Below, in pieces: positions 17,585-25,896 of a stretch of DNA of 64,000 nucleotides; the stretch's first letter is position 1; every line of letters begins with the position of its first letter. The stretch comes from Elusimicrobiota bacterium (lineage in GTDB: Bacteria; Elusimicrobiota; Elusimicrobia; UBA1565; JACRDR01). The stretch covers positions 372,001-436,000 of the forward strand of contig JACQBA010000011.1 in the NCBI GenBank assembly GCA_016194745.1, read 5' to 3'. The position numbers and the translations under genes are program-made. The notes below the pieces were generated by a model. It had not been told where the DNA came from. It made no database searches and saw nothing but the letters and a program-made list of their open reading frames with translations.

Positions 17585-18694
17585 TTATAGAGGAAGCAGA
17601 ATGGAAAAGCGGGTGCCGCGGTTCGGCCCGGAGTCGATTCGGATCTCGCCGCCGTGGGCCGTGACGATGCTGCGGCAGATCGGCAGGCCCAGGCCGGTGC
17701 CCTTGGCCTTCGTCGTGAAAAACGGAGCGAAGATTCTTTCCCGCTGGTCGTCCGGTACGCCGGGACCGTTGTCCTCGACGACGATGGTCACGCCGCCGTC
17801 GTGGGGCTCGGTACGGACCTCGATGCGGCCCTTGCCTTCGACCGCTTGGAAGGCGTTGCGGATGAGGTTCCACAGGACCTGGCGCATTTGATCGCCGTCG
17901 AACGCCGCGCGCGGCAGGCGCGGGTCCAATCGCTCCTTCGTCACGGTGCGTCCGGCGACGGCCGTGTCCGTCTTGGCGGCTAAAAGCACCTCGTGGATGA
18001 GGGCGTTCAAATCTCCGGGCTCCTTCTTCGGGATTCTCGGCCGGGCGAATTGAAGAAAATCCTCGAGCGTGCGGTTGAGGCGCTGGCTCTCGTTCGTCAA
18101 CGCGGTGCGGACTTGATCGAGCTCCTCGCCGCTCAGGTCGCCGGCGCCCAGCAGCTTGGCGGCCATGACGATGGAATTGAGAGGATTGCGGATCTCGTGC
18201 GCGACGGCGGCCACCATCGATCCGACCATGGCCAGCGTCTCGGTCTGCGCCAACTTCCTCTCGAGCCGTTTTCTTTCCGTGATGTCGATGACGGATGCGA
18301 GCACGAGCGTCCCGTCCTCCGTCGTGATCGAATTGAGCCCGATCTCGACCGGAATTTCGGCGCCGTCTTTTCGGACGCCGAACAGTTCCCGCCCCTGCCC
18401 CATGGCGCGCGTCGTGGGCTGTTGAAAATAGTCTTGGCGATACTTGATATGGTGCTCACGCACCCGCTTCGGCACGAGGAGCTCTATGGTCTGGCCGAAC
18501 AGCTCCTTTCTCGAGTAGCCGAAGAGCTTCTCCGCCTGGCCGTTGACGTAGCTGATCTTCCCGTCCGCCCCGACCATGATGAGCGCGTTCGGCGCCGCCT
18601 CGGCGGCCCAGCGGAACCGCGGGTCGGACCGGGTGCGCTCGGCGCCGCGTTCGACGCTACTCGCCTTTCTCGCCGCCGAGTGGGGCTTGTTCAT
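17585..18694 (-). CDS. PAS-domain histidine kinase (NtrB-like), partner of the adjacent activator
   Basis: A 369-residue cytoplasmic kinase with no membrane segments. PAS domain at about 30-140 ([19 protein letters not shown]), HisKA with His166 in [10 protein letters not shown], and an ATPase domain with N box ([12 protein letters not shown]), DNGPGVPDD and GTGLGLPI. It ends one base before the NtrC-type gene's stop region and is cotranscribed with it, so it should phosphorylate that regulator's Asp54. No ligand-binding residues are evident in the PAS domain. Confidence 0.92.
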   Translation of the reverse strand: MNKPHSAARKASSVERGAERTRSDPRFRWAAEAAPNALIMVGADGKISYVNGQAEKLFGYSRKELFGQTIELLVPKRVREHHIKYRQDYFQQPTTRAMGQGRELFGVRKDGAEIPVEIGLNSITTEDGTLVLASVIDITERKRLERKLAQTETLAMVGSMVAAVAHEIRNPLNSIVMAAKLLGAGDLSGEELDQVRTALTNESQRLNRTLEDFLQFARPRIPKKEPGDLNALIHEVLLAAKTDTAVAGRTVTKERLDPRLPRAAFDGDQMRQVLWNLIRNAFQAVEGKGRIEVRTEPHDGGVTIVVEDNGPGVPDDQRERIFAPFFTTKAKGTGLGLPICRSIVTAHGGEIRIDSGPNRGTRFSILLPL

Positions 18695-20059
18695 CTATTG
18701 TTTGCCGGAGGCGATGCCGTACGTCTTTAGCTTTCGCCAAAGCGTGTTTCGCGCGATGCCCAGGCGCTTCGCCGCTTCGACTTGGTTTTGGCCGCAGGCT
18801 TCGAGGATCTCGAGGATGTGCGCCTTCTCCATGTCGTTCAATGAGGTCCCGGTTCCCGAAGGAGCCTTCTTCTTCGGAGCGTCGGCCGGCTGCATCTCGG
18901 GAGGTAGATCGCCCATCGTCACCGTCGGGCCTCCCGCCATGATCAGGATGCGCTCGATGGCGTGCTCAAGCTCCCGGACGTTGCCCGGCCACCCATAGGC
19001 CTTGAGCGCCGCGGCGGCTTCGGGAGAGAGGCGCGTCGCTTTCCCGCCCATCTTCTTGCGCGCTTTTCGTAGGAAGTGCTCCGCCAACGGCAGGATGTCC
19101 TCGGCGCGGTCCCGCAGCGGAGGAATCTGGATCGGAAACACCTTGAGCCGGTAAAAAAGGTCCTCGCGGAACTTGCCCTCCTTCACGTGTTGGGCCAGGT
19201 CTTTGTTCGTCGCGGTAACGATGCGACTGGAGACCTTGATGGGATGGTTGTCTCCGACCCGGCGGATCTCGCCTTCCTGGAGCGCGCGCAGGAGCTTTAC
19301 CTGCAAGGCCGGCGCGGTCTCGCCGATCTCGTCCAGAAACAATGTGCCGCCGCCGGCTTCTTCCCAAAGCCCGCGCTTGTTCCGATCGGCGCCCGTGAAT
19401 GATCCCTTCACGTGGCCGAAGAGTTCGCTCTCGAGCAGGCCTTCGGGGATCGCTCCGCAGTTGATGGCGACGAAGGAGCCGCTGCGCCGGGCGCTCTTCT
19501 CGTGGATCGCTCGGGCGATGAGCTCCTTGCCGGTCCCGGACTCGCCGAGGATCAGGACCGTCGCGTCGGTGGCGGCGACCTTTTGGACGAGCTCTAGCAC
19601 CGCGCGCATCTTCGGGCCGGCGTAGACGATGCCTTCGAAGCTGTACTTGTCCTTCACTTCCTCGCGCAGGCGCTTCACTTCTCCCACGAGCTGCCGATGC
19701 TCCATCGCTTTCTGCAGGACGAGCATGAGTTCGTCGGGCACGACCGGCTTGGGTAGATAATCGAACGCGCCGGCCTTCATCGCCGCGACCGCCGTGTCGA
19801 TCGAGCCGTGTCCCGTGATCATCAGGACCTCGGTTTCCGGCTGGGCCTGCTTGGACGCCTTTAGGATGTCGAGACCGTCTCCGTCGCCCAGCTTGAGATC
19901 GGTCACGACGGCGTCGAAGGTGTCGTGCGCGAGCTTGGCTAGGGCTTCTTTTGCGGTCTTGGCATGGACCGCATGAATCCCTCTTCGCTTGAGCTCGAGC
20001 GACAGCAGTCCCCCTAAGGAAAGGTCGTCTTCTACTAGGAGAATTTGAATCTTATCCAT
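18695..20059 (-). CDS. NtrC-family sigma-54 activator (receiver-AAA+-HTH) with GSFTGA loop
   Basis: A 454-residue bacterial enhancer-binding protein. Receiver with Asp54 (VVTDLKL); AAA+ domain with Walker A GESGTGKE (172-179), Walker B GGTLFLDEIG and R-finger region; Fis-type HTH at the C-terminus (NQVEAAKRLGIARNTLWRKL). The sigma-54-contacting loop reads GSFTGA (219-224) instead of the nearly invariant GAFTGA. I start at ATG 20059 (MDKIQILLVEDD); an ATG 18 nt earlier is possible. It is divergent from the RpoN-like gene and probably activates the -24/-12 promoters of the following 20 kb. Confidence 0.93.
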   Translation of the reverse strand: MDKIQILLVEDDLSLGGLLSLELKRRGIHAVHAKTAKEALAKLAHDTFDAVVTDLKLGDGDGLDILKASKQAQPETEVLMITGHGSIDTAVAAMKAGAFDYLPKPVVPDELMLVLQKAMEHRQLVGEVKRLREEVKDKYSFEGIVYAGPKMRAVLELVQKVAATDATVLILGESGTGKELIARAIHEKSARRSGSFVAINCGAIPEGLLESELFGHVKGSFTGADRNKRGLWEEAGGGTLFLDEIGETAPALQVKLLRALQEGEIRRVGDNHPIKVSSRIVTATNKDLAQHVKEGKFREDLFYRLKVFPIQIPPLRDRAEDILPLAEHFLRKARKKMGGKATRLSPEAAAALKAYGWPGNVRELEHAIERILIMAGGPTVTMGDLPPEMQPADAPKKKAPSGTGTSLNDMEKAHILEILEACGQNQVEAAKRLGIARNTLWRKLKTYGIASGKQ

Positions 20060-20106
20060 CGTTATGTTCTGTTCCATTTTGTAGCAAATGCCGGCAAAAA
20101 TCCATT

Positions 20107-20122
20107 TGGCCGGAATATTGCT
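20107..20122 (+). promoter_or_regulatory. sigma-54-type -24/-12 promoter of the RpoN-like gene
   Basis: TGGCCGGAATATTGCT matches the TGGCACG-N4-TTGCW consensus at all key positions (GG and GC 10 bp apart). Predicted start near 20133, 57 nt before the ATG at 20190, suggesting self-activation of the factor. Confidence 0.72.
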
Positions 20123-20136
20123 ACTATGCCCATCGG

Positions 20137-20152
20137 AACAAAATGGCCATCG
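20137..20152 (+). repeat. 16-bp inverted repeat, left copy
   Basis: AACAAAATGGCCATCG, identical in inverted orientation to 21356-21371. The two copies flank the RpoN-like gene. This one lies just after the predicted transcript start of that gene. Confidence 0.7.
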
Positions 20153-20189
20153 AGATGTTAGCCAAATTCGAGCGGAGACTTCTAGGAAT

Positions 20190-21275
20190 ATGAAAGGAAA
20201 GCAGGGCTTGAAGATTTCCCTCAGGAATGACCAGCGGCTGGCGCTTCTCGGTCGTCTCCGGATGGCCGATTGGATCGAGATGCCCGAGAAGGAGTTCGCG
20301 CGCGAACTCGAATCCATAGAGAAGGACGCGCTTTTCAAGACGCTGTATTTCGGCGGGGAGGGTCGCCGGGGGGCGATCAGCCGGCAGCGGTGGCCCGGCG
20401 GCCGGATGAACGGCAGTTTTTACGAGATCAACGAGCAGATCGTGGCGGGCAAGGGCGAGCGAGTCAAGGTCGAAGAGGCCCTCGGAGAGAAAGTCGGTTT
20501 GGTCGAGAAGATCCAGAAGATGGGGCGCGCCGCGTTCGAGAAGTATTTCCTGTACGGCGAGGAGTCGCATTCGCTCCCCGAGATCGCGAAAGAGACCAGC
20601 CTCTCCGAGGAGGACGTCCAGGCGATCCACGAGTTCCTCCTTGAGATCGGGGCACAGGCCGAGTTCTATCTTCCCACGCGCGAGCCGGACATGGTGCGGA
20701 GCTACTCTTGCCTGGCGCGCCTGTCGATCTCCGAGGACGGCGAGCCGCGGTTCGAGTTCTTCTCCCCGCATTGGGCGCGCGGCTACTATCAGATCCGCTA
20801 CGACTCGATCGAGGAATGGAAGCGGAGCGGGCAATTGACCGCCGACCAGCGTCGGAGGCTGCCGCATTTCCTGAAGCGGCTGGAGACGATCAATCTGCGG
20901 CAGAACACGATCTACCGGATACTGGAGTCCGCGACTAAGCTCCAGGCGGAGTATCTCAAGTCCAAGAACCTCGAACTGATGCTCCCTATCAGCTTGCGAA
21001 AGCTTGCGCAGCGCCTCGACCTGGCGCCGAGCACGGTGAGCCGAGCGCTGGCCGGCCGGTCCATCCGGCTGCCGTGGGGCAAGGAAGCGCCGCTCATCAC
21101 GCTCGTCCCGGGCCGCCGCAAAGTCGTGCGGGAGATCGTCGGCGACTGGCTCGACGCTGGGGCGCAGGGGACCGACGCGGTGTTCGCCGAAAGGCTCAAG
21201 TCGGAGTTCGGCATCCGCGTCTCCCGGCGTACCGTGAACGCTGTCCGCAACGAAATGAAGAAGCGCGGCGCTTAG
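20190..21275 (+). CDS. short divergent sigma-54 (RpoN)-like factor
   Basis: A 361-residue protein; canonical RpoN is about 480. The N-terminus (LKISLRNDQRLALLGRLRM...ELESIEKDALF) resembles region I but without its Gln-rich character. A core-binding-like helical region follows. The C-terminal part has the RpoN HTH (SLRKLAQRLDLAPSTVSRAL) and a degenerate RpoN box (SRRTVNAVRNEMKKRG; canonical ARRTVAKYRE). The ATG at 20190 is preceded by AGGA and gives the region I-like start. It is divergent from an NtrC-type activator and kinase, and has its own -24/-12 promoter. Whether it is the only sigma-54 of this genome or a second copy cannot be told from this window. Confidence 0.8.
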   Translation: MKGKQGLKISLRNDQRLALLGRLRMADWIEMPEKEFARELESIEKDALFKTLYFGGEGRRGAISRQRWPGGRMNGSFYEINEQIVAGKGERVKVEEALGEKVGLVEKIQKMGRAAFEKYFLYGEESHSLPEIAKETSLSEEDVQAIHEFLLEIGAQAEFYLPTREPDMVRSYSCLARLSISEDGEPRFEFFSPHWARGYYQIRYDSIEEWKRSGQLTADQRRRLPHFLKRLETINLRQNTIYRILESATKLQAEYLKSKNLELMLPISLRKLAQRLDLAPSTVSRALAGRSIRLPWGKEAPLITLVPGRRKVVREIVGDWLDAGAQGTDAVFAERLKSEFGIRVSRRTVNAVRNEMKKRGA

Positions 21276-21355
21276 GCGTTCCTTCCTGCCGGGCCCCTCA
21301 AATCGTAGTTCTCGTTGGTCCCTGTTCCCGTTCGACGTCGTCGCGCGCGTCGGGA

Positions 21356-21371
21356 CGATGGCCATTTTGTT
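21356..21371 (-). repeat. 16-bp inverted repeat, right copy
   Basis: Reverse complement of 20137-20152. It abuts the -24 element of the YceI-gene promoter (21372), so it could be an operator or activator site shared by both promoters. Confidence 0.7.
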
Positions 21372-21387
21372 TGGCATGTTTGTTGCT
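21372..21387 (+). promoter_or_regulatory. sigma-54-type promoter of the YceI/porin operon
   Basis: TGGCATGTTTGTTGCT fits TGGCACG-N4-TTGCW except for one base. Predicted start near 21398, giving an 11-nt leader that begins at the GGAGG ribosome-binding site. Confidence 0.75.
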
Positions 21388-21408
21388 AGGAGATGTTCGG
21401 AGGCCAAA

Positions 21409-22041
21409 ATGACGATCAAGAGGAAGACGTGTCAAGCGGTGGTTGCCCTGGCGGCGATCCTCGCCGCGGGAGCCGGCAACGCAGCCGTCGTGCTCGCGCC
21501 GGAAAGCCGCATCCGCTTGAGCGGCGACTCGACGCTCCACCCCTTCTCGAGTACGGCGACCAAGGTTGAGGCAACGGTGTCGTTGGCGGACGCCGAAGCG
21601 GACCTCAAGGGAGCGATCGGCGGAGGAAAGGTGTCGACGCTGGAGCTCACGATCCCGGTCGAGGGGCTCAAGTCGGGCGAAAAGCGGCTGGACAAGAACA
21701 TGTACGCCGCGCTCAAGGCGGAGAAGTTCTCCGCGATCCAATTCGTGATGAAGAGCTACCGCGTCAGCGAGAGCTCCGGCACGCAGTCCCTCGCCGCGAT
21801 CGGCGACCTGTCGATCGCGGGAGAAAAGAAGGAAACGACCGTCACCGGGGCGCTCACGTGGCGCGACGGACGGGCGGTCATCGACGGATCGCAGGAGCTC
21901 TTGATGACGGAGTTCGGCATAAAGCCCCCGTCGCTCATGCTGGGTGCCATCAAGGTGAAGGACCGGATAGTCATCGGCTTCCATTTGGAGCTGCAGCAGA
22001 CGTCCGACGAAATGAAGCCCGCCGCAAACCTAGGGAGGTAG
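21409..22041 (+). CDS. YceI-family periplasmic protein
   Basis: A 210-residue protein starting at ATG 21409 (GGAGG 6 nt upstream). Signal peptide of about 25 residues (AAGAGNA-A). The YceI lipocalin-like barrel is visible: SRIRLSGDSTLHPFSSTAT, LELTIPVEGLKSGEKRLDKNMYAALKAEKFSAIQF and the later GDLSIAGEKKETTV. YceI proteins bind isoprenoid quinone-like lipids in the periplasm and are often stress-induced. It is the first gene behind a -24/-12 promoter and is 1 nt from the porin gene. Confidence 0.88.
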   Translation: MTIKRKTCQAVVALAAILAAGAGNAAVVLAPESRIRLSGDSTLHPFSSTATKVEATVSLADAEADLKGAIGGGKVSTLELTIPVEGLKSGEKRLDKNMYAALKAEKFSAIQFVMKSYRVSESSGTQSLAAIGDLSIAGEKKETTVTGALTWRDGRAVIDGSQELLMTEFGIKPPSLMLGAIKVKDRIVIGFHLELQQTSDEMKPAANLGR

Positions 22042-22042
22042 T

Positions 22043-23476
22043 ATGAAACAGACCATTAGACTGCTCGCCGCGACGCTCCTCTTGTGGGGGAATGCCCCCA
22101 GCGTCCACGCTCTGGGAATCCTCAAGACCGACAAGTTATCCATGGATCTTTTCGGCCGTGGGCAGATGATCGGCGTGATCGAGAACGTGCCCGATCCGTA
22201 CCGGGACCACAACCGCCTTTATCTCTTCATGAAGCAGGCGAGGCTTGGAGTGAAAGGCGCGTACGAGGACTATCGCTACGAGACCCAGCTGGCGTTCGGA
22301 GGAGAGGACGCGAACGGATCGAACACCGACCTCTCCCTGCTGGATTTCGTCGCCGACATTCCGATTCGGGCGATCGGGAACGATACGTGGTTCAAGATCG
22401 GTCAGTTCCGCGTCCCGTACAGCCGCGAAGGCTTGGCCGACCGAGGTTATCTGGACTGGGCGGACCGTTCGGTGTCCAATCTGGGCTCCTTCCAAAGCCG
22501 CGACTACGGAATGGCGCTGATGGCGACGAAAGGCGTCTGGACGGGGACGATCGGCACGTTTTCGTCCGGAGGCAGGGACGTGCCGCAGCGCTATCTTCCC
22601 GAGCGGCTCGGCGTGCCGTACATGGCGACGCGCTTCGGCTACAACGACGGATTTGACGACGACATCTATCATGTCGTCACGAATCGGCTGGACGCGAAGC
22701 GGACCGTGAAGGCGGTCATGTTCAACGCGATCTACATGCAGGACACCAAGATCGGCCACTCGACGGCGCTGCAGTCTAGGACGATCGACAAGAACCTGCT
22801 GATCGACACGGGCTTCAACCCCTACATCAACCAGGGCGGAACGATTCCTGGGACCGCCGGGAACGTCGGGCTCGGCACGATCGCGGGCTCCGGGTCGATG
22901 GCGCGGGGCAACATGTACTGGCTGGGCGGCGATGCGGCCATCCGGCATCCATTGGGCGGCGATAGGTCCGTGGGCGGGGAATTGGAGGCGAACTGGGGCG
23001 GATATCAGAACCGCTACGGCGTGCTGCACCTCGCCAACTTCCGGGCGCAGGGAGACTATCAGGTGAAGTCGTGGGGGTTCGGCGTCCGCTACGGGCTTCT
23101 GTCCATGGATAAGAGATCCGGATTCTTGTCCTCGTCCGCAACCGGGACGGGCACGGCGGCCGGCGCGGCGGTCAAGCAGGTCGTCAACAACGACATGGGC
23201 ATTCCCATCCACGAAGTGGCGCCGTCGATCACGTGGCACTTCCGCGGGCACAACATCAAGGTGGTGTCGGACCTTCCGATCTACCTGAACTGCCCCCTGT
23301 GGTACGACCGCGTCGGCAACATCGCCGCGGCGACGGGGCCGGCGCAGCCCGTGGGCGTCTATGCGTTCCCGGACTCGACGTCGACGACGCAGAATTCCCT
23401 GCTGGCGACGCCCGGCAACTTCACGGCGCGCCGGACTGTGGTCGAAGCTCGGATGATGTTCCAGTTCCAGTTCTAG
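22043..23476 (+). CDS. porin (phosphate-selective O/P-like beta-barrel)
   Basis: A 477-residue outer-membrane protein: signal peptide of about 23 residues (APSVHA-L), then alternating barrel strands (GQMIGVIENVPDPYRDHN, FKIGQFRVPYSREGLADRG, QSRDYGMALMATKGVW) and a terminal FQFQF. The GQFRVPYSREGL strand is typical of the OprO/OprP-like family. It follows the YceI gene by one base with a GGGAGG site, so it is cotranscribed. The solute is unknown. Confidence 0.8.
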   Translation: MKQTIRLLAATLLLWGNAPSVHALGILKTDKLSMDLFGRGQMIGVIENVPDPYRDHNRLYLFMKQARLGVKGAYEDYRYETQLAFGGEDANGSNTDLSLLDFVADIPIRAIGNDTWFKIGQFRVPYSREGLADRGYLDWADRSVSNLGSFQSRDYGMALMATKGVWTGTIGTFSSGGRDVPQRYLPERLGVPYMATRFGYNDGFDDDIYHVVTNRLDAKRTVKAVMFNAIYMQDTKIGHSTALQSRTIDKNLLIDTGFNPYINQGGTIPGTAGNVGLGTIAGSGSMARGNMYWLGGDAAIRHPLGGDRSVGGELEANWGGYQNRYGVLHLANFRAQGDYQVKSWGFGVRYGLLSMDKRSGFLSSSATGTGTAAGAAVKQVVNNDMGIPIHEVAPSITWHFRGHNIKVVSDLPIYLNCPLWYDRVGNIAAATGPAQPVGVYAFPDSTSTTQNSLLATPGNFTARRTVVEARMMFQFQF

Positions 23477-23493
23477 CCGAACTGCGCTGGCGA

Positions 23494-23526
23494 GAGGCCG
23501 GGGTCGGACGCGGAGACCCCGGCCTC
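23494..23526. terminator. hairpin between convergent porin and ABC operons
   Basis: GAGGCCGGGGTC pairs perfectly with GACCCCGGCCTC across a 9-nt loop. No T-run follows, so it may be a factor-assisted terminator or mRNA 3' end stabiliser. Confidence 0.6.
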
Positions 23527-23555
23527 GGCGCGTTCGGCGCGTAGGACGGGAGGCC

Positions 23556-24245
23556 TTAGGTCCGCGCCGGTCGCTCTTCCCGGACGATCCGCCCGTCTTC
23601 GAGCGTGATCACGCGATCCGCCTCGTAGCCGAAGGCGGTGTTGTGGGTGGTGATGAGGACGGCTAGACCCTTTTCGCGCGCCAGCCGCTTGAACAGGTCA
23701 AATATCATGCGGCCGGACTTCTTGTCCAGGTTGCCGGTCGGCTCGTCGGCCACGAGGATCCTCGGCTCGATGGACAGAGCGCGGGCGATGGCGACGCGCT
23801 GCATCTGGCCTCCGGAGAGTTCATTGGGCAGATGGCTCGCCCGGTCTTCCAGCCCGACCCAGGATAGGATCTCGAGGGTCTTTCGGCGCTCGACGGAGCG
23901 GCCCAGGAATACGAGCGGAAGCTCGACGTTTTCGGCCACGGTCAGGGTCGGCAGAAGATGGAACTGTTGGAAGACGAATCCGAGCGTTCCCCGGCGCAGC
24001 TCCACGAGCTGATCCTCCGTCAGGCCGGCGGCCGGCTTGCCCGCGACGGTGAGCGTGCCCTCGCTCGGCGCGTCGAGGCACGACAGCAGGTTGATCAGGG
24101 TCGTCTTTCCGGAGCCGGACGGGCCCAGGATCGAGACCATCTCGCCCTCGCCGATCGAGACGTCGACGCCGTCGAGCGCTTTCACCGTCTCGACGCCGCG
24201 GCGATAGTACCGCTTGAGTCCCTTAGCTTCGATCAGTGGTTTCAT
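23556..24245 (-). CDS. ABC transporter ATPase (LolD/MacB type)
   Basis: A 229-residue ATPase with Walker A GPSGSGKT, Q-loop FVFQQFHLLP, signature LSGGQMQRVAIARAL, Walker B ILVADEPTGNLD and H-loop TTHN. The FxLLPxLTxxENVELP pattern is typical of the FtsE/LolD/MacB group. It overlaps the permease stop by ATGA and is the last gene of the six-gene minus operon starting at 28111. Confidence 0.93.
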   Translation of the reverse strand: MKPLIEAKGLKRYYRRGVETVKALDGVDVSIGEGEMVSILGPSGSGKTTLINLLSCLDAPSEGTLTVAGKPAAGLTEDQLVELRRGTLGFVFQQFHLLPTLTVAENVELPLVFLGRSVERRKTLEILSWVGLEDRASHLPNELSGGQMQRVAIARALSIEPRILVADEPTGNLDKKSGRMIFDLFKRLAREKGLAVLITTHNTAFGYEADRVITLEDGRIVREERPART

Positions 24246-25513
24246 TGGGAAGCCCCCTCGCGGATCGCGTCGACCGGCCTCATCGAAGACGCCCGCCACG
24301 CCGGGTACAGACCCGCGAAGCACCCGAGCGCGGTCGAGCCCAGGACCGCGTAGGCGAGAACCTTCGGCGTGATGCTGACGATGGAGCCGGAGACGCCGAG
24401 ATCCGCGAGCGATCGGATCGCTCTCTCGACGACACCCGCGCCGACCACGGCCGCGGCCGAGCCGACGAGGGAGCCCAGCAGGCACAGGATCAGCGTTTCA
24501 AGCCAGACGAGCTGGAAGATGTCGCCCCGGCGGGCGCCGAGCGCCTTCATGATGCCGATCTCTCCGGTGCGCTCGTAGACGCTCATGAGGATGGCGTTGA
24601 CGACGCCGAGGAGAGCGACCAGGATCGCGATCGCCGCGACGGCCGCGATCATCGTCTGCGCGGTGGCGACGAGGCCTATGAGCGTCGTCTTGACCTGCTG
24701 GAGCCCCACGACTTGGACCTCCGGCAGCTTCAGCCAGCGATTCTCGAACTCGCGCAGCTTGAAGGAGTTGAAGTCCTTGAGCTTGATGCCGAGGATGGTG
24801 AGCTCGTTCGGCCGGTTGAACGCGAGCCGCGCGGCCCTGATCGGCATGAACACGGTGCCGTCGTCCTGCGTCCCGGTCCGTTCGAGCACACCGACGACCT
24901 TGAACCGCCGCCGTAGCGCGTCGGGCTTGCCGGCCGGCTGGATCGTGGCATAGAAGTCGTCGCCGACCTTTCGCTGTTCGTACTCCGCCGCCTCGAATCC
25001 GAGGACGATCTCGTCCTCGGATTCCGGCTTGAACCAGCGCCCGTTCTCGAAGCCGGCGCCCGCTTTGAGCCGAAGCCACGGCTTCATCACGAGATAGCTC
25101 GCGGGTTCGACCCCGCTGATCACCGTGAACGCGGCTTCCTTCGCGCCATCGCGAATCCCGCTGCCTTCCTTCTGAGCGACGCCGACGAACACGGGCGTGA
25201 TGCTCTCGACGGCCTGATCGCTCCGGACCTTGTCGAAGGTGTCGGCCGGCAAATAGAGCAGGCCGGTCCCGCCCTTGAGCATCATCGTCGCGGCCTCGTA
25301 GGGGCAGCCTTTCGCCATGATCATCACCTGGAACCCGAGCATGTCGATCGATCGGTCGATGGCGCCGCGGTAGCCGAGCATGAAGCCGCCGAGAGCGACG
25401 CCGACCATCACCGCCAAAGCGACGCCGGCGACCGTCAGCGCCGTGCGGACCCGCCGGCGCCGCAGATTGCGAAACGCGAGCGTCGTGTAACGCATCAGGA
25501 TCGGTTGGTTCAT
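24242..25513 (-). CDS. FtsX/MacB-family ABC permease
   Basis: A 423-residue permease: N-terminal membrane segment (TALTVAGVALAVMVGVALGG), a large periplasmic MacB-type domain, then three C-terminal segments with the FtsX signature (GEIGIMKALGARRGDIFQL). ATG 25513 has GGAGG upstream. With the ATPase it makes a type VII-like exporter or mechanotransmission complex acting on lipoproteins, peptides or envelope enzymes. The neighbouring periplasmic proteins are likely partners. Confidence 0.9.
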   Translation of the reverse strand: MNQPILMRYTTLAFRNLRRRRVRTALTVAGVALAVMVGVALGGFMLGYRGAIDRSIDMLGFQVMIMAKGCPYEAATMMLKGGTGLLYLPADTFDKVRSDQAVESITPVFVGVAQKEGSGIRDGAKEAAFTVISGVEPASYLVMKPWLRLKAGAGFENGRWFKPESEDEIVLGFEAAEYEQRKVGDDFYATIQPAGKPDALRRRFKVVGVLERTGTQDDGTVFMPIRAARLAFNRPNELTILGIKLKDFNSFKLREFENRWLKLPEVQVVGLQQVKTTLIGLVATAQTMIAAVAAIAILVALLGVVNAILMSVYERTGEIGIMKALGARRGDIFQLVWLETLILCLLGSLVGSAAAVVGAGVVERAIRSLADLGVSGSIVSITPKVLAYAVLGSTALGCFAGLYPAWRASSMRPVDAIREGASQ

Positions 25514-25521
25514 ATGACCTC

Positions 25522-25896
25522 CTATTTGAATTCCACGGCGCTGGCCCAAAATTGGAAGCCGTCGCCGTACGGCACGATCTGCCCCTCGACGCGCGCCGGC
25601 TTGCCGTTTCGGTTCTTGGGAGCGTGCATGGCGATCTCCGCGAGATCGATGCGGAGTTCCTTGCCGCCCTCCTCGAAAAAGAAGAAGCAGCCCATCGACG
25701 TGCATTGCTTCGTGATCGTCCCTTCGAGCGCCCAGGTCTTGCCTAGATTCGCCTTGGGGTCCGACGTCAGCGCCGCGACGGCGCCCCGCGGCGCGCCGAT
25801 GAACCGGCCATAGACCGAGGGAGTCCGCAGCGTTCGGTACGCCGCGAAGCTTCCGACGATCCCTAGAACCGCGCACAGCGCCAGGATGGTCTTCAT
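25522..25896 (-). CDS. small membrane-anchored OB-fold-like protein with Cys pair
   Basis: A 124-residue protein: N-terminal hydrophobic segment (LALCAVLGIVGSFAAY), then a compact beta domain with WALEGTITKQCTSMGCFFFF, LRIDLAEIAMHAP and ARVEGQIVPYGDGFQFWAS. The C-x4-C in the second strand is striking and could bind metal or form a disulphide. The fold resembles small OB-type periplasmic domains found beside ABC permeases, but I cannot name a family. It overlaps the FMN-binding-like gene by ATGA. Confidence 0.75.
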   Translation of the reverse strand: MKTILALCAVLGIVGSFAAYRTLRTPSVYGRFIGAPRGAVAALTSDPKANLGKTWALEGTITKQCTSMGCFFFFEEGGKELRIDLAEIAMHAPKNRNGKPARVEGQIVPYGDGFQFWASAVEFK

